This document shows, piece by piece, positions 11,449-22,619 of a stretch of DNA of 64,000 nt. Origin of the DNA: Gautieria morchelliformis (lineage: Eukaryota > Basidiomycota > Agaricomycetes > Gomphales > Gomphaceae); the NCBI GenBank assembly GCA_015179125.1, contig WHVA01000374.1, positions 1-64,000 on the forward strand, written 5' to 3'. A model generated the notes under the pieces. It saw only the letters and a program-made list of their open reading frames with translations. It made no database searches and had not been told where the DNA came from. Position 1 is the first letter of the stretch. Each line of letters starts with the position of its first letter. The position numbers and the translations under genes were made by a program.

Positions 11449-11898
11449 AAGAATAGACTAGAAATTAATTCACTCTCTCAGTGAATTTAGTTGTCACTGT
11501 AAATATATTATACACTACCTAGAAATTAATTCACTACAGAGGATTTCTAGGTCAATAAATCGAAAGAATGCTAGACTAATTTACTTGCCTCTCTCAGTGA
11601 ATTTAGTTGTCACTGAGAGAGGGGGAAACTGTTTCACTGCGCATGTACTACTACCCGGCCCTTTAGCGCCCAAGAGCTCGCGCGTCGAAGTCATTTCAGA
11701 CTCCGCTGGGTGCAGCCGCTTGTGAAAGTAGGAATAACAAAATGAAATAGAGAGACAGGGAGTGAGTGGAAAATTTCGAAAATAACCAGAGAAATGGATG
11801 CATGATACAAGAACAACATGAGAAGAAATTGAGAAAGCACACAACAAATTGGATATATTATGCTTGATTTTGGTGCAGGAGCATCAATGCACCCAACA
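11402..11898. mobile_element. Solo LTR (497 bp) inside Helitron copy 2
   Basis: The segment has TG...CA ends (minus strand TGTTGGGTGC ... CCTCTACA). It is flanked by a perfect 5 bp duplication, TGATG at 11397-11401 and 11899-11903. Homologous Helitron copy 1 lacks it at the matching site (near 2240). Removing 497+5 bp restores an uninterrupted RepHel frame. The TGTTGGG end resembles sequence at 35755-35801. No internal retrotransposon genes remain. Confidence 0.88.
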
Positions 11899-12979
11899 TG
11901 ATGTTCTGGCGAAACTGTTTGGCCTCAGGGTCCTGGCCCTCTAAGAGCTGTCTCAATGGCTGAGGGAGCACTGGCAGCTCTGGAAGCTGCACCTTTCCTT
12001 GTATACAGCAATCACCAAACCTGGGCCGCACATTTGAGGATTTCTGCAGGCGTTCTGCCATCCAGTGCAATGCTTTACAGTCAGGGCAGGAAACAACCAT
12101 GGGACCCAAATCATGACGCTGCACATCTGCCTCGATTATTCTAGAGCGACCAAGTGGAATAGGAGGAGGAGGTTGCTGAGGACGCTGCCGAGGTGCAGGG
12201 AGTGGCTGAGGAGGCTGAGGAGGTGCAGGGAGTGGCAGAAGATGCTGAGGAGGTGCAGGGAGTGGCAGAAGACGCTGTGGAGGTGCAGGGAGTGGCTGAG
12301 GAGGCTGAGGAGGTGCAGGGAGTTGCTGAGGAGGCTGAGGAGGTGCAGGGAGTCGCTGAAGAGGCCGCAGAAGCGCAGGGAGTAGCTGAGGCATTGGTCT
12401 TATTGCATTGGCCTGAGCCGGCAATGCTGCCACTCCTGCAGAACCTACTACAGAAGGATTAGCTGCCTGTCTACCTCTTCCCAATTGCTGCAATATAGCA
12501 GACTGCTCAGCAGCCTGAGCACGCAACTGTGCAATTCCTGCAGAACCAACCACAGGAAGATTGGGAGGTGGCCGTATAGGCTCCTGCCTGTATCTTCTCA
12601 CAGGCTGTGCTGCTGGGATTGCTGCTAACTGAGCACGCAGGGCTGCCACCTGCTGTCCAGGACTGGGATCCGGAGGACGTGACGGCCCTGCAGGCATAGG
12701 AGGACGTGGTGGCCCTGCAAGGATAGGAGGACGTGATGGCCCAGCCACAGGTTGTTGAAAAGGATCAGCGACATTGCTTCTAGGAGGAGGGCGAGGGATG
12801 GCAAAAGGCTGTGGTGGAGGGGGAGGCTGGTCCTGAGCTCTGACAGCAGCAGCAGCAAGTGCACGCGCTCTCCGATCAGTGGGCGACGTCATATGACCCT
12901 CTTGCTCCTCCCTTGCCCTTTCACGCTCCTGCTGACGATTTCTCTCTGGAGTAGAAGGATCCCTGAGAAATGTAGGCAT
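11858..12979 (-). pseudogene. Helitron RepHel N-terminal part, copy 2, cut off by the solo LTR
   Basis: This is the 5' portion of the copy 2 transposase gene, starting at 12979. It encodes the charged/proline-rich region with PAP-type repeats and then the Cys-pair motif (CPDCKALHW ... FGDCC). It reaches RQNI at 11904, where the LTR begins; the frame ends at 11858 within the LTR. Joined across the LTR, 12979-7483 minus 502 bp is 4995 nt, exactly 1665 codons, so the gene was one open frame before the LTR arrived. Confidence 0.85.
12193..12370 (-). repeat. Proline-rich coding minisatellite, copy 2
   Basis: Imperfect 15-30 bp units around GAGGTGCAGGGAGTGGC encode PAPPQ-type repeats in the RepHel N-terminal region. 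Unit order differs from the array in copy 1. Confidence 0.75.
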
Positions 12980-13865
12980 AAGCTTAGAGGAACAATCAAG
13001 CTACCCCACTTCAACTTACATTTGCAAGCAGATGCTGTTGTTGTTAATTTTTCTTGGGCAAAGTCAGGGGAATTTATTAATTTCTAATTAAATAAATGTC
13101 AGACAGCTCACACCAGACCACAGAGAAATACATACATACCAAGGAAGGGACAGGGAGTTTGTTTGTTAGGCAAAGTCAAGGGAATTTATTAATTTCTATT
13201 TAAAAAAAAAAAAAAAAAATGTCAGATGGCTCACACCAGACCACAGAGAAATATATGTACCAAGGAAGGGATGGGGAATTTTTTTGATGAAAATATCCAA
13301 GTCTTCTTCGGCTATCCAACTGGAATAATTCCAGTAAAAGGTCCTGGTCCTGGTCCTTGTCCTGGGGAGATGTCTTCTTCAGCCACCAGTAGTGCAAGTC
13401 AACACTAAGAGAACTGCAATGCAATTGTGGCTCCCTCTAAGGCAGCCTGGGATGATTACCTGGCTCCTTAGCAGAGAAAAAGCTGCCCCACTGAAGAGGT
13501 CAACCCCAATAGTTCACAGCAGAGATCTCCCTGGGAAGAGATCTTTTGTAGTCTACACTATATAGGCTATCTATTAATTCACTCTCACGCAATTTTATTC
13601 TATCTAGAGGGCAGAGAGGAGAGGAGGGTGGTGGTGGAGTGCGCAAAAGCGGCTGCGCAGCGTTCTGCCAGCGCAGCGCGGCTTTGAGCGCTTGAGCCAC
13701 CAGAACGCTGCGCAGCCTCAAGCGCTGGAGCCGGCAGACCGGCGTGAACCGTGGGTAGGGCGTAGGGCTCGCGGCTGCGCCGCTCGCGCGCTCCGCTGAC
13801 AAACTAATGACCAAGCATTGGTCAGCGGGCCCACAACCACCCACCCCCCGCATTTAACTCTTAGA

Positions 13866-13902
13866 CTAGGTGGATACCCGCGCTTCGCGCGGGGGTGCAA
13901 GT
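13866..13902 (-). other. Helitron 3' terminus of copy 3
   Basis: Intact hairpin CCCGCGCTTCGCGCGGG (13877-13893) and CTAG end. The next minus-strand base is the first T of the TC 5' end of copy 2, so the two elements abut with no spacer. Confidence 0.85.
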
Positions 13903-14027
13903 CAAACGCCTCGGTAAGGTCAAATGCATCAGTAAGTCTAACACATCGGTAAGTCTAACATATCAGTAAGGTCAAGTGCATTGGGGAAAATCAAAGTAAT
14001 CAATTTGCATCAAGTAGATATCAGAAA

Positions 14028-17000
14028 TCAAGGAGCTCTAAGTAATACATCTTTATATACAATGTTGGTTGTGTTCAAACCCTGCTCAAGCAAGACCTTC
14101 ACTTTGTTCCAGCTTGTTCCCCTTGAAACACCAACATACAACTGACCATGTCCAAACACTGGATATCTCAGGTCCAGCCCAACCGTACCCAAAGACTGTC
14201 CCTGAGACTTGTTGATGGTCATTGCAAATGCCACACGCACTGGAAACTGTCTCCTCTGCAGCACAAATGGTAATTCCCCCTCTGATGGTGAAATGGTGAT
14301 CCTGGGGATGAAAGCAGTATTTCCTGCACGTGGACCTGAGATGATCCTGACCTCCAACACTCTATTCCTCATCCTCACCAACCGCAACCTTGTCCCATTG
14401 CATAGTCCTTGCTTCTTATCCAAATTGCGCAACATCATCAGAGGCACTCCAGGCTTGACTTCCAAGTGAGCAGGAGGAAGACTGCCCATCTCTATGGAAT
14501 TCAGATACTCAACAGGATACTGCTCTGCAAAGTCAGTTTCCTTGACAGAATCTGCACAGTGGAAGACCTGAGCATCACCTGGAAACTGCCTCAACACCAT
14601 GGAATTGATCTCATTGACCTCAATATTTCTGGGACAGAGGATGGCCCGCTCCAAGAAATAATTGTCCTGGGCAGGGATTGCATTGCCAATGCCAGGGTAT
14701 ATTTCCTGGATCAGCTCTGCAATTCCAGGGCCACAAACCATGTGTTGAGGGAGTGAGAACGTATGATCTAGTGGGAGATCCTTTCCCTGACCCACATTCT
14801 GCAGCCATTCTGCAAACCTGGCTCTGTCAGGGTCATTTCTCACCCGCATGTTCTCTGTCAGATGGAGGACCTTGATCTTTGGCCACAGATATGACTTCTG
14901 AAGGGTAGCTCCCACGATATCCTCCTTGGAGCCTTTGGGGACAATTGGGAGAGTCTGCTGAAAGTCACCTCCAAAGGCAACCGTGATGCCACCAAAGGGT
15001 CTGTCAGGCTGGTCAAGGAAATCCCTCAGTGTCCTGTCAATGGCCTCTATGGCATGGCGATGCTGCATTGCAGCCTCATCCCAAATGATGAGCCTGGCCA
15101 GTCTCAGCATATCAGCCTGGTCAGAGTTCTTTTTGATGGAGGAGAGAGAGCCCTCATGGACAGGAATTGGAATTCCAAGCATGCTGTGAGAGGTTGTCCC
15201 ATTAGTGAGGATAAGTGCAGCCATTGCAGATGAGGCTACAGCAAGCACAATGAGACTCTCCGCTCTACAGGAGTGGATTAGGGTGTTCCATGTGAATGAT
15301 TTCCCAGCGCCCCCTGAGCCAGCGACGAAAAACATTTGTCCATTAGGTTTCCCCTGAGCATCTATGTCCAGTGCCGACCGTAATATCTGATCATGCGCAG
15401 ACCTTTGCCCCTCATTCAGCTTGGGAACCTCCTCATCAGCCATCTGCCTCTCTTGAACAGGGTCATAGTCCCTCTGCTCAGCTATGAACCTGTTTCCAAT
15501 CAGGACCTCCCACTCGCCTACCACCTGAGGCATATCTTTAAAGCTGCTCAAGGACATTCCATTACGCTGAAGGAGTTTATCCAAGAGAAAGAGGCCAAAA
15601 TCATAGACCTGATCATCCTGTGGCTCTTGGATATTGTGTCTGGTTTGGAGCCGATGTCTGAGATCATCACATATGTGCTCCTTGAAGGCGTCCCATAGTC
15701 TGTCAGGTTGTGAGGGAATGCAATGGCCAAGGATGGTGGCAAAGAGATGTCTGAGCTGAGCGCCTGTTTTCATGCCACTGGCTTCCTGGAGACACAACCT
15801 CCACTCCTGATCATCCTCCAGAAGTCCCCTGGCAAGACAGGCCTCCTTGTAAGTAGCACATTGTATGCCATCCACTGTCCTAAGCTCCTCAAAGGATCTG
15901 GCCCCCTTGACCACCGTGAGGAGAGTGCGCAAATAAAATCTCTCTCCTGATTTTGGGCTTGCAAAGTGAAGGCGTCCAATGCTATATCCCCTTTGACGTG
16001 GTGTCCATACCCTTTCCTCTTTTTTCCAGGTAAAATGCTCAGGAAAATCCACATAGAGCACATCGCGTGCATGAGGATAGGCAGCATTGGCCTCAAAGTA
16101 AGCCATGAGCGCTGTCTTTGACCCCTCCACCCTGTTCATGATGGTGAGTGGATCAGCATCAGGATTGAAAATGACTGATTGCTGGTCTTTTTCATGGACT
16201 GGCAGTGCCATGACTGCAGGCACCTGGGTGTGGATTTCCCGCTCCAGCAACCTCCAACAGGCCTCATGAGCACTGACATAGCGAGCGTCCAGGTACTTCT
16301 TTATCTCATCGTGGTCGACACCAAACTCCATCGTGGTCCGATCGTGGCCCTTGTATAGATACTTGTGGATATACTTGACGCACCTCACACTGAAGGTGAA
16401 TTCAAGGTTGATGTGACACCGGAGTTTGAGTAAGAGCAGAGGAGAGTATGGCACAACCCATCTGTTGTCCAGCATGTCACCTCTGACATTGTGCAGCCTT
16501 CCATCATTGCGACGACGATATTTTGGATATCCATCTACATTCACAACGGTCTCCTCACAGAATGGCTTTGGGAAGCCTTTCTTGCACTTGCCATTTTCCA
16601 TGCAGGGTGCATTTGGATTCATTTGTCCACAGGGACCATGTGTCATCAGCTCACAGACCAACTGGTAGAGGACAGGATGTGTCTCTGGATCAGGGAACTC
16701 AGCTGAAATCATAGAATCCACCTCATGTGGATGTTTGACCTTGGACTCCCTATCGAACCAGGCAAGCAGGTGCATGTGTGGGAGCCCCCTCTTCTGGAAT
16801 TCAATAGTGTGAATGCAGCGACGGTTTCTCCAAAGATCTTGTCCTTGACGATCAAGTCAATGAGGTATTTCTTTTTGAGGTGAAACACCCGCGACACCAG
16901 GTCAGGTCTGTCCTGAGCAGTTTGTCCAGGGAGCAACTCGGCCACTATCTCATCCCACTTTGGATTGGCAGTCATGGTAATAAATAAATCAGGGGGACCC

Positions 17001-17158
17001 TTCTTTGTTGCAATGGCCAGGGAGTTCTGGCAGTTTTGATTCATGTCCCGTGTACTTCCTTGAAATGTCGCAGGCAGAATGACTTTTATGCCCAAGCTGT
17101 TTGCATCTCCAATGTCATTGTCCAAGCCTCCATATGAATCTACCATCTGGTTATACTG
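14028..17158 (-). pseudogene. Helitron Rep/helicase pseudogene, copy 3
   Basis: A 915-codon open frame (16775-14028) starts inside the Rep domain at the HUH motif and runs through the whole PIF1-type helicase. It contains GSGGAGKS, IWDEAAM, GGDFQQTLPIV and YVGVSRGT. Upstream, 17158-16820 continues in another frame; comparison with copies 1 and 2 shows a small deletion near 16812 that shifts the frame. The HUH motif is intact (GLPHMHLL). With its N-terminal third missing and a frameshift, it is a pseudogene, but the helicase domain alone would still be translatable. Confidence 0.88.
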
Positions 17159-17479
17159 CAACAAAAGTAAAATGCCTAACTACATAAAATATTTTTTGCA
17201 GAACTTTCTCATGTTCAAATAAGTATGTACTGAAATTATTTACATAATCCTGTATTTATACGCATTCTTCATTATCATCATTTTCCCACTCTGGTGATTT
17301 CTGGTCTGCCAACCCTGCTGTGGGGAATGTGTAAAGGTGTTACCTGCAGGGTATGATGAAACTCATGACCGTGGCCCCGGAACAACAGGCCGTGCCGGCC
17401 AACTTGGTCATTGATGGTATAGTCAACTGGTGACCTTGCTTACTTATATGTGAAGGTAACCAGAAGGTAACCTAGCGGG
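17159..17479. other. Non-coding junction between Helitron copy 3 and the mariner relic
   Basis: AT-rich sequence with no open frame of note and no recognisable repeat terminus. Confidence 0.5.
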
Positions 17480-19865
17480 TTTAGATGCCTGTGGTGATCC
17501 ATACTACACTCTATGTAATAAATTTTCCCCAGTTAGGAAATTCTATAGAAGCACTAATTTCTACAAAGTTTCCCAAACACATATTCAAGACACCAGTGTT
17601 TTCCAAACTGAGGAAAATTTGTTACAGTATAATATTTTGGGCAGGAAAAACCATAATGTTGGTGAATAAGGCGGCAAGTAGTATAGCCATACACTGCTTT
17701 TAAAATGCTTAGCCTTCATTGAAACATAAAAAACAACAGTAAATGACTTACCGCTCCTGGCAAATTTCTGAGACTTCCACTGCATGGTGAATAGTGCACT
17801 TGTCCATGACAAGCATGCTGCGGCACCCAGGCCATGGGTTCATATGAGGCATGAGGTTGTTGACGAACTGGATGAACGAGGCCGAATCATAAGCCCCTTC
17901 ACACACATCTGAGTATATTATACCCTCTGCACTAAGGGCCGGTAAGAGAGAATACCTATATAATCCAAATGAATCAACAGTAGATGCACAAAGGAATATA
18001 TGCTCACCCAGTACCTCGTACAAACCTAGCTTTCACTGAAGCTCTCTTTCCCTTTGGAGCCCATCCATTCAGATGATATGTGGTGCGACAATCAATATGG
18101 CTCTCATCAATAAACACAAGATGCTCTGGGGACTCATGACCAATTTTGAAACCAAATAGAGTGTGCAAATTTTCATTGTGCTTGGCAGCAACCTTGGACA
18201 GCTGTGGAAAGCATGAGTAGACTAGAAGAGGGCAAAGCATTAGAACATACCTTTTTGCGGGTGAGACCAAGGTCTGTCACTGTGTCCCATATGGTTGTCA
18301 GAACCATCCGCACCAGGTGTAAGATCCCAATGTTGAAGACCCTGCATTAAGAAGGAGTGCCTGTTATGGTTGGTTGAAAGAGATAAGAAGAAGGACAAGT
18401 CTGAAGTAGACAAGCCTTGAAGTAAGAGCTTGAGAGAAGAGATGATAGAGTGAGCAAGGTATCCTCAAGTGCTTAAGGGCACAGGAGACAGCCTAACATA
18501 TATGATAACCAAACTAGCGAAATACATGGAGCAAGCTCTGGTATTTATCTACTTGGGAAAAGGGGGATGAGTCAGAAGACAATAGGAGGGATGAGTCACC
18601 ATGAGTCAGAATGAGTCAGACTGAGTCAGGTGAGTATGAGAAGGAGTCAGAACAACAAGAGGGATGACTCACAATGAGTCGGAATGAGTCAGAGTGAGTC
18701 AGACGAGTCATGAAGAGGAGTCAGGACAATAAAGCTGATATGGTACACAATAGGGGAACTGAGTCATAATGAATCAATGAAAACAAGAAGAGTGAGTCAT
18801 GAGGAATACCAGCAAATCATGAGTGACTCATGGAGACAATAATGAGTCGTTCTAACCCCTGAGCCGACCAACAATCTGGAACCACACATCTCTGCTCCAG
18901 ACACACAGCCTTTGAGGCAATGCTTGACTTTCCAAGTCAATCGAAGGGGTGGTGTAGGGTTAGGTGGTTGAGGGGTTGGAAATGATCCAAACAATATGGG
19001 TCACAGCTGGTGCTAACCCCGTTTTCCAATATCTGAATCTCTACACTTCTCTTGCCCCCGTGCACAAAGGGAATATAGTGCATAGGCATGTCAACTTGTC
19101 CTGAGAAAGGGTCAAAGAAGAGTTGATGGGGATCAAGGCTTCCCCAACCCATGCTGTCGTCACTCATCCTGCCAGATTGTCACCTGGTGTGGACCGGTGA
19201 TGGTGCCCGAATGCTTGGCGACATCTGCATAGGAATGATGGTGTAGGTGCACGTGTGGGAGCGGCAGTGAAGCACATAGCACTGGAGGTGATGGCTCAGC
19301 TTGGGGTATGAAGACATGATGGTAGTGGTCTGATTAGACGATTGGGGGAAAAGATTCCATGTAGGCGCTCAGTGCAGTTGGTGAAATAAACCGGTTCATG
19401 ACAATGGTGCTGATTCCAACTGTTATCCCATACAGGTGCTGCATGATGCTTGGTATCTCATCCAAGTATAGGTCAGGGAACTGCTCTGTAAGCCGAAGAA
19501 GAAACTACAGTAATATACAAAGTGAGAAATTATGATCATCTTGAAGATCTTCACTCTATAGTGGAAATACTTACCTCCATTTCCTCTGGAGTCATAATCT
19601 TCCCTCTATTTCCCATCTTTCCATGTCCCTGCACAACTACACCAGTAGTATGCCACAACTGGAGGATGCGCTCGACAACACCTTTTGACATGTTTAGATC
19701 AAGTGCGATGTCATTGATCTTCTTCTCCCGCATGAACTGCTGGTAAATTACATGCTTCTGGAGGTCTTCAGAGTATGTTTGACGCTCCCTTTTGGTGTTC
19801 AGGCAGGTAGCAAGGCATCCAGTACAAGTACAAGTATGTAATATCACGTGAGTGTCACAAGTCAT
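17480..19865 (-). pseudogene. Tc1/mariner-type transposase, degenerate and intron-containing
   Basis: Pieces of a DDE transposase read leftward. 19865-19551 is a helix-turn-helix region (MSKGVVERILQLWHTTGVVV). 19500-19380 is a second HTH-like segment (LDEIPSIMQHLYGITVGIST). 18330-18240 ends in LGLTRKK. 18200-18004 has the first catalytic Asp (LVFIDESHID) and WAPKG. 18000-17748 has the second Asp (MLVMDKCTIHH). 17660-17610 has YLPPYSPT. After PYSPT the expected DxNPIE segment with the third acidic residue is replaced by unrelated sequence. About 800 bp of foreign or intronic DNA separates the second HTH region from the catalytic core. Non-functional. Confidence 0.8.
18562..18850. repeat. Cluster of TGAGTCA/TGACTCA heptamers
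   Basis: About 290 bp contain roughly eleven exact TGAGTCA or TGACTCA heptamers plus several one-base variants, irregularly spaced at about 10-60 bp. The heptamer is the AP-1/Gcn4 bZIP consensus. The cluster sits in the long insert inside the mariner relic. It may be a decayed tandem repeat whose unit happens to contain the heptamer. Confidence 0.6.
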
Positions 19866-21212
19866 GTGATATGTTATGTGTCAAAGAGAATAGGGTGTGC
19901 AGAGATAGGAAGTCCAGGTAGGCCTGAAAAAATACATTACATATGATAATTTAGATGGTTACAATCAGCATTTATGGCCTTGTAGAAGGCTAAAAGGCTG
20001 GAAAGGTGCTCGATTAGTATGCAGCCCCCCCCCCTTCCCTAAACCATTCAGTGTACAATTCCATTAGCTTTCAAACATTTATACATGTATATTACTCCAG
20101 TCTGAGAATGCTACATCCTCTGCTTATGCTATATTGGTAGCATAATGGTGCAGATAAGCCTATTTCGAATATTAGAATCTTTATAATAAGCTATAGATTT
20201 TGTACTGAATGGTAGATACTATATGGGAATATCCTCAGAATTTGCAGTGGATTTTCAAAGTCAGGAAATTTTGCCAAGTCTCCAGTGTCCAGTAACAACT
20301 TGGTTTCCAGCATCCAGGTAACAGAGTCTCAGGCCAGAGCAGCTGCCCTCAAGGAAATTTTCTCAAAGGTCCTGTGCGATCTGTAGAAACATCAGTAAAA
20401 AAACGAAATGCCCGGAAGCCCGAGGCTATTTACATAGGGGTCTGTGTATTTGTGGCCCAAAGCCCTCACGGGCGCTCCGGGCTACAAGGTGCATCAGCCG
20501 TGCCTCATAGCGCATTACTGGGCACAATCGCGGTGGCCGCCTCCTCCATAGCGCAATCGCGGCTCCTGGGTGGTGTCCGCATCCTCTGGAGCCTATGGGC
20601 CGTGGCCGCTGCCTATGCCGTCCATGCGGGGCTATCCGGTTTGGGCTGCGCGGAAAACCTCAAGGCTGCGTGGAAAGCACCGGCGTGTACAGATAATCAC
20701 TGAACTCGAGGAAAAAATAAGTGGGCACTATCGTTCTGTCATCAACATGAGCTCCACGTACGCTACCAGTTCGTCATTCATATTCTTCCTTCATTTATGT
20801 CGAAGCTTCCTGCGTTCTCAGAGTTTGTTGGAAGAGGACAGCTCCTTCGGAGAAGAGGAATTTTCTGGGAAAGTGTTCACTAGTCAGATTTCTGAGAACA
20901 AGCATATCTCTGCCGAATCCGTTATTTATGTATACTGTCAGCATGTTTTGCCTCTCCACTGTCAATTCAAGTTATGCAAATAACAATTTAGTGGTTTCTA
21001 TTATTTTGATATGGCTTGCCCGTCTCGATTACTATGCGTACTGTATAAATTCCATGGCGTTTATTGCTGTGCAACATGATGGTGGATACATGCGCTTGAA
21101 TAATAAATTAAGTGTAGTCGATCTAATAATAAATCACGTTCTTCCAACTGGTCCCCCGAAGCCATCGAAGTACATCAACACATGCCAGTCAACCAGGTGT
21201 TCCACCTCATCA
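19866..21212. other. No supported gene
   Basis: Mixed sequence with a GC-rich island at 20390-20700. The open frames there have no recognisable domain and look like chance. Nothing else could be assigned. Confidence 0.5.
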
Positions 21213-21425
21213 TTACCCACTCTCACAGCGTTCATCTTTCGTCTCTATAGGGGAGGAGTCAAGAGACGTTTCAAGGCACCATGTATTGCAACATACCAGG
21301 GAGAAGCCCACACCGGGTATAACCCAGCCAAAAAGCTCTTCAAACTCTGGATGTTCTTTTGGCATACCGCGAGCAGCTAACACCTTAACAGCTGACTTCC
21401 TCACAATCTTGTGGGGAACGGGCAC
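21213..21425 (-). pseudogene. Unrecognised protein-like fragment
   Basis: An open stretch of about 70 codons (PVPHKIVRKSAVKVLAARG, then EHPEFEELFGWVIPGVGF) reads like real protein but has no start context. It stops after 70 residues with no exon continuing on either side. It was not matched to a family. It may be an exon relic. Confidence 0.35.
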
Positions 21426-21478
21426 GTCAGCTATAGCTTGAAATGGTTGTAGATCGTATTTACTGTTTTATTTGATAT

Positions 21479-21856
21479 TTATAAATCATCGGAATCGAGT
21501 GTTCTTGAGCAAACAGAGCTCGAGGAGATACCAAATACGTCCTCCCCGTGTGCATTGCCTGGAAAACTTGGTAATTTGAACGATGGACCTTGGCCACTCG
21601 CTCTAGCCTTCCCCTTCGCATGTTTGGTGTTGGCCATCGATGAAGTTGGTAGCCTATACATGGTCTCTCGGGCCATAAGGGACTTCAAGTCTATGGTTTT
21701 GTCTCTCTTTCCACGCTTTGCATGCGGTTCATCGAAAACGACATACATGGAGATTTTTGTCGACGAGAAGGTTAGTAGCAGTCGAATTTGTCGACCCAAC
21801 AGGTTCTGCATTGGGTGCACCGGCGTATCGGAGAACAGCCAATGTGAAATTTGCAT
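21479..21856 (-). CDS. Unrecognised small open frame downstream of the laccase relic
   Basis: This 125-codon frame is rich in Lys, Ser and Arg (KRGKRDKTIDLKSLMARE). Its first third overlaps the laccase-like exon in another frame. No family recognised. It could be the 3' exon of a decayed gene or chance. Confidence 0.25.
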   Translation of the reverse strand: MQISHWLFSDTPVHPMQNLLGRQIRLLLTFSSTKISMYVVFDEPHAKRGKRDKTIDLKSLMARETMYRLPTSSMANTKHAKGKARASGQGPSFKLPSFPGNAHGEDVFGISSSSVCSRTLDSDDL

Positions 21857-22000
21857 TCACTGCAAACAAATACATTATAACTCATGTAGCGTAACCAAAT
21901 TGTCTCAATACTCACTGTTGGAGTTGTCAACGAGTCCCTCGGGAGTACCGTCTGTCGGAGGAGCACGAATCCCTGTGAAGCAGGCAGCATGTTGAACATG
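21760..22000 (-). pseudogene. Laccase / multicopper oxidase exon relic
   Basis: Splicing an AG acceptor near 21978 and a 56 bp GTGAGT...TGCAG intron gives a peptide reading IRAPPTDGTPEGLVDNSN, then NANFTLAVLRYAGAPNAEP. It matches in style the laccase segment after the second cupredoxin domain, (Y)WIRAxP...AILRYAGAPxAEP. About 60 residues can be read. No copper ligands or other laccase exons are present on either side. Assignment is by pattern recognition only. Confidence 0.45.
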
Positions 22001-22619
22001 GAACAAAATGGATTCAGGGTGGATACGCACAGTAGTTGGCTACGGGCTGGTTGGCATTGAGCTTGGGTTTGTAGCGTCAGCGACTAATCAACTAGAAAAT
22101 TGGGCCAAACGTACAACAGCCGAATATACTCTAGTGATAGACCTGCGTTAGGAAAAAAAGAATGCGAAGGATCATGGGACTCGCACGCTCACGTGATCGT
22201 TTGGAAACGATGGATGCTTGTTCATATTTGGTTCCATCAACATGAAAAGGTCTTGTTTGGCCACATCAGTCACACACGCTTCTTTCCCCACGCACACGAC
22301 ACATGAGGCAACCGAAGGCAACCAAGATGATTACCTGCAAGGTACGTGATCCCTTGCTTGTTGACTGTCACCTACACTGTCCTCCCTTTAGGGGCTTCAT
22401 ATTGAACGTCCTGTGGGCCTGGGGATGGGAAACACCATGTCCCAAGGGCTAGATGTGAGTTCACAGCCTGCAGCTGCCAAGACCAGGCCGTCCGGCACAC
22501 TGGCGCACGAACACACTGATGCCCAGGCTGGTCGGCGCTCTCAACGCCATGTGACCGAGAAAATGCAGCTGCATCGTGCGTTCTTGCTTAGAACCTGGTA
22601 GTGATACTGATAATCCCAT

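Larger units (their letters stand above)
7334..13865 (-). mobile_element. Helitron copy 2, full length with a solo LTR inside
   Basis: The complete element runs from a 5' TCTAAGAG end (13865) to a 3' CCACCTAG end (7334). It carries an intact terminal hairpin at 7345-7361. It encodes RepHel in two blocks, 12979-11904 and 11396-7483, separated only by a 497 bp solo LTR. Its 5' end directly abuts the 3' end of copy 3. Its 3' end is one base from the 5' end of the non-autonomous copy. Confidence 0.85.
13866..17158 (-). mobile_element. Helitron copy 3, 5' truncated
   Basis: The 3' end is complete: hairpin 13877-13893 and terminal CTAG 13866-13869. Homology to copies 1 and 2 stops abruptly at 17158, in the middle of the Helitron_like_N domain. 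The upstream half of the gene and the 5' terminus are gone. Unrelated AT-rich sequence follows. Truncation could come from a later insertion or from a deletion; the missing half is not elsewhere in the window. Confidence 0.85.

Noticed and set aside
20020..20045. CCCCCCCCCC followed by CCCTAAACC, thought of as telomere-like
   Set aside because: Only a single telomere-like unit is present, with no array.
20370..20703. 110-codon Ala-rich open frame in a GC-rich island
   Set aside because: No domain, splice context or neighbouring exons; probably composition-driven.
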